A program made the translations under genes and the position numbers. Below the pieces are notes generated by a model. That model was given only the letters and a program-made list of their open reading frames with translations. It searched no databases and had not been told where the DNA came from. From QHXM01 sp963697975 (GTDB lineage: Bacteria; Acidobacteriota; Blastocatellia; Pyrinomonadales; Pyrinomonadaceae): 64,000 nt of DNA. Numbering within the stretch: position 1 is the first letter of the stretch; every line of letters starts with the position of its first letter. The stretch covers positions 2,294,001-2,358,000 of the forward strand of contig OY969111.1 of the NCBI GenBank assembly GCA_963697975.1, written 5' to 3'. Shown in pieces: positions 32,562 through 41,974 of the stretch.

Positions 32562-33566
32562 ATGACTGTTCTTATCATCACACGCAGCGACGACAACGAG
32601 AGCGTCCAGATGGTCGCTGAGGCCATTGAACGCAAGGGCGGCGAAGTGATTCGCTTTGACACCGACCGCTACCCGACCGAAGTGCGTCTCTCGGCCTATT
32701 ATGGCAAAGGCGACGACGAGCGTCTGATGCTGACGAACGATCAGGGCGAGTTTAATCTGCGCGAGGTCAAGGCCATCTGGCATCGCCGTCTCAACTTCGG
32801 GGCACAGATTCCCACCACACTCGACAGGCAACTGCGCCATGCTTCTCTCACCGAGACGCGAGCCGCCGCGTGGGGCATGCTCACGAGTCTCAAAGCGTTT
32901 CGCATGGACGCGCTGCCGCACATCCGTCATGCTGAAAACAAACAGCTACAGTTGCAGGTGGCGCGCGAACTGGGCCTGGAAATCCCGCGCACGTTGACGA
33001 CGAACGACCCGGCAGCCGTCCACGCCTTCGCCGCGAATTGCGCAAGCGGCATGGTGACCAAGATGCTCTCGTCCTTTGCAGTTTACGAGAATGGGCGAGA
33101 ACTCGTCGTCTTCACCAATCCGGTGAAGCCTGAAGACCTCGCAGACCTTTCGGGGCTGAGCCTTTGCCCGATGACTTTTCAGGAGATGATTCCGAAAGCC
33201 CTTGAGCTTCGCACGACCGTTGTGGGCAGACGTGTCCTGTCAGCCTCCATCGCCTCGCAATCTTCGGCGCGCGCCACGCACGACTGGCGGCGCGACGGTC
33301 TCCGAATGATTCAGGATTGGCAGCCTTATGAATTGCCGCGTGAGGTAGAAGAAAAAATCCTGCGCTTGATGGACCACTTCGTCCTGAACTACGGCGCGAT
33401 TGACATCATCGTCACGCCCGACGGGCGACACGTCTTTCTGGAAGTCAATCCTGTCGGCGAGTTCTTCTGGCTCGAACGCTCTCCCGGTCTTCCCATCGCC
33501 GATTCAATCGCCGACGTTCTGCTGGAACGCTCGCCCCGTCGCGAGAGTGTTTCTGCCTCCGCTTGA
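32562..33566 (+). CDS. mdnC: MdnC-like ATP-grasp ligase (graspetide ester bonds)
   Basis: The product is 334 residues from the ATG at 32562. In-frame codons upstream are repeat sequence and are excluded because homologues begin at MTVLIITR. The match to microviridin MdnC extends through the protein: DNESVQMVAEAIERKGGEVI, RFDTDRYPTEVRL, ENKQLQLQVARELGLEIPRT, MTFQEMIPKALELRTTVVG, THDWRRDG, NYGAIDIIVTPDGRHVFLEV, NPVGEFFWLE. MdnC makes the two omega-ester bonds (Thr-Asp, Ser-Asp/Glu) of each core. About ten residues at the C-terminus extend beyond typical family members. Confidence 0.95.
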   Translation: MTVLIITRSDDNESVQMVAEAIERKGGEVIRFDTDRYPTEVRLSAYYGKGDDERLMLTNDQGEFNLREVKAIWHRRLNFGAQIPTTLDRQLRHASLTETRAAAWGMLTSLKAFRMDALPHIRHAENKQLQLQVARELGLEIPRTLTTNDPAAVHAFAANCASGMVTKMLSSFAVYENGRELVVFTNPVKPEDLADLSGLSLCPMTFQEMIPKALELRTTVVGRRVLSASIASQSSARATHDWRRDGLRMIQDWQPYELPREVEEKILRLMDHFVLNYGAIDIIVTPDGRHVFLEVNPVGEFFWLERSPGLPIADSIADVLLERSPRRESVSASA

Positions 33567-33956
33567 TTTCCTGCGCTCGCGCCTTAACAATCCGACCCGA
33601 ATCTGTTACTCTACCCGCCTCTTCGACCCCGGCAGCAAGAGGCTGCCAAGCCTCAATCAGCCCAGACGGGACCTTTACGCATCACGGTCACGCGACTGAA
33701 AGCTATAGTCAGCTTTCGTCGGGACACATGTGGGGCGCAATTCGCGTAGTCGCACGCCTCCGGTATCGTGACCAAAAGACAGGATAACTTTGTGCAGCGC
33801 AACTGGCGCGTTGTAATACAAGAAAGATAAGGCAAAACCTCATTCGGCCAAAACCGCAAGGTGTCCTCTGATCTATTAAGTGGTGACTTCACCTTGGGAG
33901 ACCACCGGGCGACCTGTTGCCTTACCTCAACCAGCAGCTAACGGAGGGATTGATTA
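33567..33956. other. Intergenic region after the graspetide cluster
   Basis: About 390 bases with no supportable gene. There is a short inverted repeat, GAAAGCT...AGCTTTC, near 33698-33717. No transporter, acetyltransferase or peptidase gene of the graspetide type follows. The last 20 bases hold the GGAGGG ribosome site of the M36 peptidase gene. Confidence 0.5.
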
Positions 33957-36716
33957 ATGCGTAAGATATTGCTCATAGCATTGGTGGGCGTTGCTTTAAT
34001 AGCCGCCTCGATGTTTCCCTTGATAGAGTCGCGTGCTCAACGCGCGCCTCAGCCAAACACAGAAAATATTCCCGTCGTCGGGGGCAAGGTTAAACGGCTG
34101 CCCCTTCCCAATTATGACATCCGCCTCGCAGGTCGCGGCGAGTTCACGGATATTGATGTCGCCTCGACTGCCGGAGCGCGCACTGTCGCTCAGAAGGGGG
34201 AGGCAGCCCTTCAAGCGCGGTCATCGGAGGTAGATAACTTCCGCGCGAGTCTCAAATCTGAAGCAGCGCAAAACCTGCGCGCAGAGGTCAACGAAGCGGG
34301 CGCGATGAAGAATTTCTTCATTGATGGAGCGTCCCTCTCCGAACCGCGTTGGGACACTCCCGACAACAACGCACGCAATTTCCTGAAACGTCAGGCACAG
34401 CTTTTCGCTCTGTCTGATTCCTCAGTGGCCTCCCTCAAGCTCAATAAAGAAGATAATGACAGAGGAACCACCTTCCTTGATTACTCTCAGACAGTCGGGG
34501 GAATCAAGGTCTTTGAAGGAGAGGTGAAGGTAGTAGTCAATAATAGCGGCGAGGTTCTTTCCGTTCGTGAAGGTTTCCTCGTCAACGGGCAGACGGTCAA
34601 GCTCAAACCTGCTTTGAAGGAAGCAGATGGCATAGCCAGGGCTTTCGAATATGCGGGAAAAACCGTCTCTCCATCATTCGTCCAGACTGAGGCCCGCGCC
34701 ACCAAGAGCGATCCCTCTTCGTTTGAAAATCCATTGAATCGAAGCCTGGAAGAGGTTCGTTCGGAACTGAACGTCGTGCGCGTGGGCGACGCGGCGCGTC
34801 TGGCATGGCACGTTTATGCTGATGTCGGCCCGGATGAGTGGTACGAAATCCTCGTTGACGCTCATAGCGGAGAACTGCTCTTGCGCAACAACCTCTACGT
34901 GTTCGAGGCTCAAGGCACGGTTTACATAGAAGCCCCTGACAAAGGCGCTCGCCAGCTCGTCTCCTTCGTAGGGGACACGGTTATCAACACCTCTGCCGGT
35001 TGGATGGGCACTTCGACAGTGACCACAGGCAACAACGTCGAAGCCTATCTCGACACGAATGCCGACAATGCGCCGGACAACAACAACGGCTCTGGCCTAT
35101 CCACCGGCCACGCCTCGTCTCCCACTCAGGATTTCACTTTCCCGTTCTCGACCGCAGTTGACCCGCGCACGCAACAGGCGGCGGTCGTGACGAATCTTTT
35201 CTACTACAACAACATCATGCACGACTTCTCGTATCGCCTCGGCTTTACGGAATCGGCGCGCAACTTCCAGACAAATAACTATGGACGCGGCGGCATCGGC
35301 AACGACTCCGTGAGAGCGGAGGCGCAGGACGGATCGGGGACGAACAACGCGAACTTTGCGACGCCGCCCGACGGCCAGCGCCCGCGCATGCAGCAGTATC
35401 TTTTCACCGCGCCTAACCCCGACCGCGACAGCTCGGTGGACGGCGACGTGGTCTTTCACGAGTACGGTCACGGCATCTCGAACCGTCTCATCGGCAACGG
35501 CAGCACCGCGCTCTCCGGCACGCAGTCGGGCGCGATGGGCGAAGGTTGGTCGGACTACTGGGCCAACACCATCAACGGCGACGGCGCGGTCGGCGAGTAC
35601 GTGACCAACAACCCGGCGGGCATCCGCCGCGCAGCTTACACAGTTCCTGCCAATTCGATTCACGACTCTTATGCTGATGTCGGCAACCAAGGTTTTGCAG
35701 TTCACAATGATGGCGAAATCTGGGCGGCGACGCTCTGGGACTTGCGCACAACTCTCGGCGCAACCATTACAGACAATATCGTGCTCAACGGCATGAAGTT
35801 CACGCCGAACCGCCCGTCGTTTCTCAACGCGCGCGACGGCATCCTGCAAGCCGATCAGAACTTGAACGGCGGGGTTAATCGCTGCGCCATTTGGACGGTC
35901 TTCGCGCGTCATGGAATGGGCGTCTCGGCTGTCGGGAACGACGGCACGACGCACACCGCAGCCTCAGACCTTCCGTCGGATTGCGGTGGTACTTGCACCT
36001 ACTCGATCAGCCCGACCAGCGCCAGCTTCGCGGCTGCCGGTGGGACTGGCAGTGTCAGCGTGACTGCTGGCGCAGGTTGCGCCTGGACGGCGGTGAGCAA
36101 TGCCACGTTCATCACGATCACTTCCGGCAGCAGCGGGACGGGCAACGGCACGGTCGGTTTCTCCGTCGCAGCTAACGCTGGCTCAACCTCGCGCACCGGC
36201 ACGATGACCATCGCCGGTCAAACCTTCACGGTGACACAGGCGGGCACGGGCGGTGGCGGAACCGAGTTGATTGTCAATCCGGGCTTCGAGACCGGCACGA
36301 CCCCGTGGGTAATCAGTGGTCAAACCGTACGCAGCACGGGCGCTTACCCGCACGGCGGCACGGCCTACATGATTCTCGGAGCGGTCAACAGCTCGACCAG
36401 CACGCTCTACCAGACGGTCACGATTCCAAGCGGCGGCGCTAATCTGAACTTCTGGCTGAATGTCACCACCAGCGAGGCGGCGGGCGCGGCTGTCTTCGAC
36501 AGGCTCTTCATCGAAGTACGGAACACGTCGGGGACGTTGCTGGCGACGCTGGCGACGTTCAGCAACCAGAACAGCGGCACGGCGGGAGTTTACGTGTTGA
36601 GAGGGCCATACAATCTCAGCAGTTTCGCCGGGCAAACGGTACGCATTCAGTTCCGTTCCACACAGGATATTACACTGCCGACATCATTCCGCGTGGATGA
36701 TGTCTCAGCACAATAA
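33957..36716 (+). CDS. Secreted M36 (fungalysin-type) metallopeptidase with BACON domain
   Basis: The product is 919 residues. A signal peptide (LLIALVGVALIAASMF...RA) is followed by an FTP/PepSY-like propeptide (GTTFLDYSQTVGGIKVFEGE, WYEILVDAHSGELLLRNN). The catalytic domain has H501-E-Y-G-H505 and GAMGEGWSDYWANT supplying the third zinc ligand. A BACON-type domain follows (about 682-760; YSISPTSASFAAAGGTGSVS). Last is a carbohydrate-binding-like beta domain (NPGFETGTTPWVISG). It is an extracellular protease, probably for nutrient scavenging. Its place after the graspetide genes is probably incidental. Its ribosome site is GGAGGG. Confidence 0.93.
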   Translation: MRKILLIALVGVALIAASMFPLIESRAQRAPQPNTENIPVVGGKVKRLPLPNYDIRLAGRGEFTDIDVASTAGARTVAQKGEAALQARSSEVDNFRASLKSEAAQNLRAEVNEAGAMKNFFIDGASLSEPRWDTPDNNARNFLKRQAQLFALSDSSVASLKLNKEDNDRGTTFLDYSQTVGGIKVFEGEVKVVVNNSGEVLSVREGFLVNGQTVKLKPALKEADGIARAFEYAGKTVSPSFVQTEARATKSDPSSFENPLNRSLEEVRSELNVVRVGDAARLAWHVYADVGPDEWYEILVDAHSGELLLRNNLYVFEAQGTVYIEAPDKGARQLVSFVGDTVINTSAGWMGTSTVTTGNNVEAYLDTNADNAPDNNNGSGLSTGHASSPTQDFTFPFSTAVDPRTQQAAVVTNLFYYNNIMHDFSYRLGFTESARNFQTNNYGRGGIGNDSVRAEAQDGSGTNNANFATPPDGQRPRMQQYLFTAPNPDRDSSVDGDVVFHEYGHGISNRLIGNGSTALSGTQSGAMGEGWSDYWANTINGDGAVGEYVTNNPAGIRRAAYTVPANSIHDSYADVGNQGFAVHNDGEIWAATLWDLRTTLGATITDNIVLNGMKFTPNRPSFLNARDGILQADQNLNGGVNRCAIWTVFARHGMGVSAVGNDGTTHTAASDLPSDCGGTCTYSISPTSASFAAAGGTGSVSVTAGAGCAWTAVSNATFITITSGSSGTGNGTVGFSVAANAGSTSRTGTMTIAGQTFTVTQAGTGGGGTELIVNPGFETGTTPWVISGQTVRSTGAYPHGGTAYMILGAVNSSTSTLYQTVTIPSGGANLNFWLNVTTSEAAGAAVFDRLFIEVRNTSGTLLATLATFSNQNSGTAGVYVLRGPYNLSSFAGQTVRIQFRSTQDITLPTSFRVDDVSAQ

Positions 36717-36731
36717 CCTCTTCTTCCAACC

Positions 36732-36773
36732 AAAGAGTCTGGCCTCCGAACATGGAGGCCAGACTCTTTTATT
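36732..36773 (+). terminator. Rho-independent terminator after the M36 gene
   Basis: AAAGAGTCTGGCCTCC pairs perfectly with GGAGGCCAGACTCTTT over a 6-base loop and runs into TTATT. The stem is 16 bp, 15 bases after the M36 stop codon. It may also serve the convergent FG-GAP gene. Confidence 0.9.
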
Positions 36774-36823
36774 GATACGGCATTGCTCAGGCTGCCGCAC
36801 GGACTGTGGTACTTACGAGACGA

Positions 36824-38041
36824 CTACTGTGCTGCCAGGTATCCAGCCGGAACTGGAAATCCTCCGAAGAAGCCGATGGCATTGCTGCCGCCTGTACTGT
36901 AGATGATGTGCCAAACTCCTGTGTCTGGGCGCTGCACCGCGACATCCGCTTTCCCATCGCCGTCATAATCGCCCGGCACTTTGATGTCGGTGCTCAACCC
37001 CCATGTCGCGGATTGTAGTGAACCGTCGGAGCTTTTTCGTATGTACCAATGTTGGTCGCTTGGACGGAAGACGGCAATGTCAGTTCGACCATCGCCGTCG
37101 TAATCGGCCTGCACAGGCACGTCTCCCGACAAACCCCACTGAATCGCCATCATCACGCCATCCGACGACCGGCGGATATACCAGATGGTATCGGAGGGGC
37201 GAAAGACAGCTACGTCGTCTTTGTTGTCGCCATCATAATCGCCCGGCGTGACGCGGTCGCCAAGTGTCCCCCACGATATATAGCTCACGCTGTTGTCATG
37301 GCTATTCAGGATGTACCAGGTGGATGAGCTTGGACGGAAAACGGCAATATCAGTCTTCCCATCGCCATCATAATCGCGGGCGACCGGAATATCTCGACTG
37401 ATGCCGAAATGTACGACATCAAAGGTGAGGGGCGTCGAGGGGTCAGTGTCAATGTACCAGTTTCCATCGGTGCGGCGAAACACGGCGTAATCGGTTTTGC
37501 CGTCGGCGTTATAATCGCCGGGCGTAATCACATCGTCGGCTAGTCCGAAGCTGAAAGATACAAATACACCGTTCGAACTATTGACGGAATTCCAGATCCC
37601 ATCATTGAAAACTGAAATGTCTGTCTTGCAATCGCCGTCGAAGTTGGCGCGGTTGTCGCGTGGGTAACGTGTGAAGTTGACGGAGCCACCCTCGGTGATG
37701 ATGTTCTGTGGGCTGAAGAAATAGCCGGTCGTAGGTGTCGGTGTGACAGTGTAGTTGTCAGCTGGCATTAACCCGGAGGAAAATGTTCCTGAGGCGGTCG
37801 TCACCCTGATTCTGGTGAAACCTGTGTTTTCACCCACCATGGTTACTGTCACACCGGGCAACGGCGTCCCAGCACAATTCCTGACAGTCCCGCTGATTGC
37901 TGTGCAATCTTCGCACGGAAACGGCGGTATAGACTCATCCTGGGCATAAGCAGCCAGCGACGAAGCCATCAACAAGGCTATCGCCATGAACCAAATGCTG
38001 ATCCAGCCTTGAGCCGGTGATTTGCTAGTTTTCTTACTCAT
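36824..38041 (-). CDS. Secreted FG-GAP/VCBS-repeat protein
   Basis: The product is 405 residues. A signal peptide (IWFMAIALLMASSLAAYAQ) precedes a carboxypeptidase-regulatory-like domain (AISGTVRNCAGTPLPGVTVT, about 47-125). Then come about six FG-GAP-type blade repeats with Ca-binding motifs such as GDYNADGKTDYAVFRR, ARDYDGDGKTDIAVFRPS and GDYDGDNKDDVAVFRPS. It probably folds as a calcium-stabilised propeller on or outside the cell. Ligand unknown. AGGAGAC precedes the ATG. Confidence 0.9.
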   Translation of the reverse strand: MSKKTSKSPAQGWISIWFMAIALLMASSLAAYAQDESIPPFPCEDCTAISGTVRNCAGTPLPGVTVTMVGENTGFTRIRVTTASGTFSSGLMPADNYTVTPTPTTGYFFSPQNIITEGGSVNFTRYPRDNRANFDGDCKTDISVFNDGIWNSVNSSNGVFVSFSFGLADDVITPGDYNADGKTDYAVFRRTDGNWYIDTDPSTPLTFDVVHFGISRDIPVARDYDGDGKTDIAVFRPSSSTWYILNSHDNSVSYISWGTLGDRVTPGDYDGDNKDDVAVFRPSDTIWYIRRSSDGVMMAIQWGLSGDVPVQADYDGDGRTDIAVFRPSDQHWYIRKSSDGSLQSATWGLSTDIKVPGDYDGDGKADVAVQRPDTGVWHIIYSTGGSNAIGFFGGFPVPAGYLAAQ

Positions 38042-38573
38042 CGTCTTGTCTCCTCATTGGGTGTTTTATGGAAATGTGAGTCGGGCTAAGAAAACGGACG
38101 CGCCCTGAGCGAAGCTATTCAGGCTTTCGCTCAGGGCGCATGTGTTAAGAGCCGACCAGTAGCGCCGCCGGATGATTGCTGCCGACGACACCAGAGAGCT
38201 GTTCTGGACTTGTGGGAGGAGCGTGCACACGCGGCCAATGAGGTGCGGCTCCGCAAAATGTAAAAGTGATTTGCGCATCATAGGACGCACGAGGCTCAAT
38301 CCTCTATTGTGCCTACGCCGCCCGTTGCGCTAAGATGTGGGCCGTCAAACCGGAGCACCTTCAGCGCTTACGTGCGGAAGTTGTTTCGAGACTGAGCGCC
38401 CTGAGGTTACCTGCAAGTAACGTCGGGGCGCTGTTTTCTATCGTGACCCTCACTATACGCCATTTCAATCCAATGTCAACGGAAATTGTTAAAGGGGTAG
38501 GGTTTAATTTATACTACAAGTTTCTTGTAAGCTATGATTATTAGTCTTGGGAGATAAGGCAAAGGACGAAAAT
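38042..38573. other. Intergenic region with two GC-rich hairpins
   Basis: This region of 532 bases lacks a convincing gene. It holds a near-perfect hairpin at 38100-38140 (GCGCCCTGAGCGAA with TTCGCTCAGGGCGC). A second stem at 38396-38430 (AGCGCCC and GTTAC arms, with GTAAC and GGGGCGCT) runs into GTTTTCT. The first could terminate or regulate transcripts arriving from the TPR-regulator gene. Confidence 0.5.
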
Positions 38574-40376
38574 CTATGAGTGCGAACGGCTTTTGGGTTG
38601 CGGCTTTCGAATAATGCTGCGCTTGCGGGAGATGGGTGGAGTGCGGGCGGCGAGCAGTTCCGGGTAGCGACTCTTAATAATTGAGGTTAATCGTTCGTTA
38701 TGCTCAAGCCCAAGCAGTCTGGCCGCGACAGAAATCTTGCCACCAGCGGCTTTGAGCGCGAGTTCGATGAAGCGCTTTTCGGGTTGATGCAACTCATCCT
38801 TGAGCGAAAATTCCGACCAGGGTTGCGCGAAGTTGCCGCGCGGCGTGCGATCCCGTATGGCCACTATCTCAACATCGTCAGCCGAGATGGTCGTGTCAGA
38901 CGGCGCAGCGGCAATGGATTGCTCAAGCAATTCCCTGAGGGCATGTACGCCATTCACTAAAAACAGATGGCTCATCGCTTCCAGGGCTTCTGGTGTGAAG
39001 GTCACTTGCTTCTCATAACGACGTAGCGCGTCGAGGATGAGGTTTTTGACGGCAGGCAGTCCCGCGTCAGTACCGTCATTTACAGTTGTACGGGATGCGG
39101 TTGCAAGAGTGTCCGGCTTCTCTGCTGACGACAAGGCATCCAGCGCGTGGCGAGCCACACGGCGCAAGCGGGCGAGGATTTCGGGAGATTGTGAGCGCGT
39201 TAGCAACTGGTCTGCGCGCGTGTAAGCATCGCGTAATCCGCCTGTACCAAGAAAGTCACCTAGTTCCTCGCACATTGTCAGGAGGGCCAGTCCAGCGAAC
39301 TCAAGGCTTCCCGCCTGCTCGGCGTCGGTGGCGGCGCGCTCGAACGTCGCGTGCGCCTCGCTGGTGCGTCCGAGTCGGGCCAGTGACTTTCCCTGCGTAG
39401 TCAGAGCTTCGGCTAACCAATTGAGCGCGCTGGCGCGTTCGAACACATGACTCGCGTGGCGCGCAACCTCTTCGGCTTCCGCGATGCGCCCTTGTTCGAG
39501 GAAGACACGTGCGCGCGTCTCATCAACCTGTGCCGCGTAGATATTGTCACCGAGGTTGATGAAGAGACGCCGGGCGCGATCCAAATGATTGTGCGCCTCC
39601 TCGAATCTGCCGAGCGAGTGGAGTAATAACCCCAGATTGTTCTCGACGCCCGCGTGATAGTGCGTATGGTGCGACTGCTCGAAGTGGAAACTGGCGGCGG
39701 TGAATTCAACAATAGCGCGGTCAAAGTAGTCGGCGCGGTTCTCAGTTGAGCCGAGGCTCTGGAGCGCATGGGCGAGGTGATTATGATAGCGCCCCTTGAG
39801 CGAATGGTTTTCGCTCGACTCAAATAGTGGGGCGGCATTGATAAGTATTTTAAGCGAGTCATTGAATCTGGTGGCGGCGTCTTCCACAGCCGCCAGGCGG
39901 AGCAGGGCAACCGCCCTCACTTCATCATTATCGCCGAGTCTGTCTAACGCCTCTTTGAGGAGAACGCGGGCTTCGTCGAGCGCACCTTCTCTGAAGTAGC
40001 AGTAGGCTAGCTCGACGCGCGACTCCTCCGCCCTGTGGGCGAGACCAGCTTGCTCGAACAGCGAGAGGCTCTTGCTCAGAATATCCTTAGCAGTCTCTTG
40101 TGCCCCGCCAACCTTAGCGTTGCTGCCGAGCCATCCGGTCAGCGCGCCGACGCGCAGGAGAACTTCAGCCTGAGTCGCCCTATCCAGACCCGTAACTTCC
40201 GGGCTTTCGCTGACCTTCGGCCAAAATGGATGCAGCAATTCGCGCGCAGTTTCATACTCACCTGAGTCCTCCAGTTTCTTAGCCAGATGGCAGCGAAGTC
40301 CTGCTCGTTCGTTGAGGGTCAGTTTCTCCTCGTCGGCCAACTCAGGTAAGTTAAATATGCGATGCGTTTGATCCAT
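38574..40376 (-). CDS. TPR protein with NtrC-like lid and Fis-type HTH C-terminus
   Basis: The product is 600 residues, mostly alpha-helical TPR-like repeats (about 20-420; for example VENNLGLLLHSLGRFEEAHN, LAEALTTQGKSLARLGRTSE). The C-terminal part resembles the end of sigma-54 activators without the AAA+ core. VTFTPEALEAMSHLFLVNGVHALRELLEQSI is like the post-AAA lid, and KRFIELALKAAGGKISVAARLLGLEHNERLTSII is like the Fis-type DNA-binding helix-turn-helix. It is therefore a probable DNA-binding regulator sensing through TPRs. No signal peptide. A basic tail ends the protein. Confidence 0.75.
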   Translation of the reverse strand: MDQTHRIFNLPELADEEKLTLNERAGLRCHLAKKLEDSGEYETARELLHPFWPKVSESPEVTGLDRATQAEVLLRVGALTGWLGSNAKVGGAQETAKDILSKSLSLFEQAGLAHRAEESRVELAYCYFREGALDEARVLLKEALDRLGDNDEVRAVALLRLAAVEDAATRFNDSLKILINAAPLFESSENHSLKGRYHNHLAHALQSLGSTENRADYFDRAIVEFTAASFHFEQSHHTHYHAGVENNLGLLLHSLGRFEEAHNHLDRARRLFINLGDNIYAAQVDETRARVFLEQGRIAEAEEVARHASHVFERASALNWLAEALTTQGKSLARLGRTSEAHATFERAATDAEQAGSLEFAGLALLTMCEELGDFLGTGGLRDAYTRADQLLTRSQSPEILARLRRVARHALDALSSAEKPDTLATASRTTVNDGTDAGLPAVKNLILDALRRYEKQVTFTPEALEAMSHLFLVNGVHALRELLEQSIAAAPSDTTISADDVEIVAIRDRTPRGNFAQPWSEFSLKDELHQPEKRFIELALKAAGGKISVAARLLGLEHNERLTSIIKSRYPELLAARTPPISRKRSIIRKPQPKSRSHS

Positions 40377-40420
40377 TTCCCGTTTCGGTTTCTCCTACAG
40401 AAAGCAGATTAAAAACGCGC

Positions 40421-40452
40421 GGTGGGAACGTAAATCATGATGCGTTCCCACC
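40421..40452 (-). terminator. Rho-independent terminator of the TolB-like gene
   Basis: On the minus strand, GGTGGGAACG and CGTTCCCACC form a 10-bp stem with a 12-base loop, followed by GCGCGTTTTTAAT. It lies about 45 bases after the stop of the WD40-like gene. Confidence 0.75.
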
Positions 40453-40495
40453 ACCCAAAGTGCTTGCGAGCGGTTATCCGTCTCCCATCTTACTG

Positions 40496-41551
40496 CTATC
40501 TGCTGGCGTTTGACCAAGACGGGGATGTTTTTTCCTCAGCATCCGAAGTTAGCTGAATCAGGCGAGTATTACCACCTGCGTCAGTTGTATAAATCTGTGT
40601 GCCGTTCTTGTCACTAAGGACGAGAGCGAGCCATGCGCCGTCCGGTGACCAGGTTGGCTCATTGCCCCCACTGGTTACTTCCAGCCCGGTCTGGTTCGTG
40701 CCATCAGCTTCCATGACGTAAATGCTTGATGGCTCCGCTTCAGTGGTCGGTGGACGCCCCGTTGGGATGAAGCCGCAGAGAAGCCCCTCCTGAAGCAGGT
40801 GCGCAACGTAAGCGATCTGCTTCCCGCTGGGTGACCACGCCGGTTCAGCTTCCGCCCAGTCGGTGTAGGTTAGACGTTGAACGTTTTTCCCGTCCGAATC
40901 CATAGTATAAATCTCGTAGTTACCGTCGCGGAAACTGCTGAAGGCAATCCGCGTCCCGTCAGGTGACCATGCGGGATCGGTGCCGCCCTCCCCCAGCGTC
41001 AGGCTCACTTCTTCGCTGGTGACGACATCAATAGCGTAAATCTCTGGACGGCACGTAGATTTAACAGCATAGCCGCCGACGGTCGTGTCGTACCCGCGTA
41101 TAAAGGCGATCCTTGAGCCATCGGGAGACCATGTCGGCTCACCCAGAGGCGTGAAGCCGCTGGCGATGCGTTGGAGACGGCCTCCGTCAATGCCGATGAT
41201 ATAAAGGCCGTGTTCGCCGGGGCTGCTCTCGTCAATGCGGGTAAAAGCGATGTGCGAACCGTCGGGCGAGAAGACGGGGTATTGGTTAAGCACGCGGGGA
41301 GTATCATCGGTGAGACGCCTGACATCGCTCCCGTCAGCGTTCATGACATATATCTGGCCAGCGGCAGAAAATGCTATCAGACCATTGCCGGAGATTTGCG
41401 AGGCGGAAACCTGCGTCGGCGCGTCCGCCAGCGTGCGATTATGATGACTGCTGTCTAAGCGCTGGCGAGGCGTCACGTTGATGCTGCAAAACACTAGCAT
41501 GGTAAGAAGCAGTAAGCTGATTTTGTTGTTGGTGAGTGTTCTCCTGCTCAT
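40496..41551 (-). CDS. Secreted TolB-like WD40 (PD40) propeller protein
   Basis: The product is 351 residues. A hydrophobic N-terminus (ISLLLLTMLVFCSINV) is followed by about six PD40/WD40-like repeats with the motif W/F-SPDGSRIAF: YPVFSPDGSHIAFTR, PTWSPDGSRIAFIRG, PAWSPDGTRIAFSSF, PAWSPSGKQIAYVAH and PTWSPDGAWLALVLS. Such propellers occur in TolB and in many secreted Acidobacteriota proteins. With no tol-pal genes nearby, a TolB role is unlikely. AGGAGG precedes the ATG. Confidence 0.88.
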   Translation of the reverse strand: MSRRTLTNNKISLLLLTMLVFCSINVTPRQRLDSSHHNRTLADAPTQVSASQISGNGLIAFSAAGQIYVMNADGSDVRRLTDDTPRVLNQYPVFSPDGSHIAFTRIDESSPGEHGLYIIGIDGGRLQRIASGFTPLGEPTWSPDGSRIAFIRGYDTTVGGYAVKSTCRPEIYAIDVVTSEEVSLTLGEGGTDPAWSPDGTRIAFSSFRDGNYEIYTMDSDGKNVQRLTYTDWAEAEPAWSPSGKQIAYVAHLLQEGLLCGFIPTGRPPTTEAEPSSIYVMEADGTNQTGLEVTSGGNEPTWSPDGAWLALVLSDKNGTQIYTTDAGGNTRLIQLTSDAEEKTSPSWSNASR

Positions 41552-41974
41552 ATTTTGATCCTCCTACGACAGTCCGGTTGAAATGTTTGTATGCTATTGA
41601 TCCGCAACGCTTTTCGCTCGGGTGCGGGGGTTATAGACCCAGAAGTTGCACGCCAGCAGCGATAGTCACCGAGAGGCATTGACCTGCGTGGCTGATCCTC
41701 TAACTTTGGAATAGCGGGCGGCCTGTCCGCGTTGAACCCATAGTCCTGCATCATACGCCCTCGGAGCAAACTGTCAAGCTAAATATTTAACAGCACGGGC
41801 GATAAGCGGAGCTACAAAATATTTGTAACCATTGTCGGTTTTGGGATTGAGTTGGAACTCAGGCCAGAGAAAGCAGTGCCCTGATTAGCGGATTTCAGTC
41901 TTGCGGGTTGTTCGTTCGAGCGCCTGCCTATGACCCACAGCAGCTTGAACGAAAATAAAAAGCAGAGATAAAGC
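41552..41974. other. Intergenic region
   Basis: This 423-base stretch between two leftward genes shows no supportable gene, RNA or strong hairpin. A 73-codon frame here lacks a ribosome site and recognisable features. Confidence 0.5.

Noticed and set aside
35097..35954. Minus-strand 285-codon frame opposite the M36 catalytic domain
   Set aside because: The Arg/Val/Ala-rich product is typical of GC-rich antisense frames; the plus strand encodes an intact peptidase.
33957..36716. M36 peptidase as the graspetide maturation protease
   Set aside because: It has its own signal peptide, propeptide, ribosome site and a 390-base gap, with BACON and carbohydrate-binding-like domains. It looks like a general secreted protease, and graspetide leaders are not known to be cut by M36 enzymes.
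40496..41551. True TolB of the Tol-Pal system
   Set aside because: It has the WD40-like propeller but no TolB N-terminal domain, and no tolQRA or pal genes nearby.
41548..41769. 73-codon minus-strand frame in the 41.6 kb gap
   Set aside because: It has no ribosome site or recognisable motif, and overlaps the start region of the TolB-like gene.
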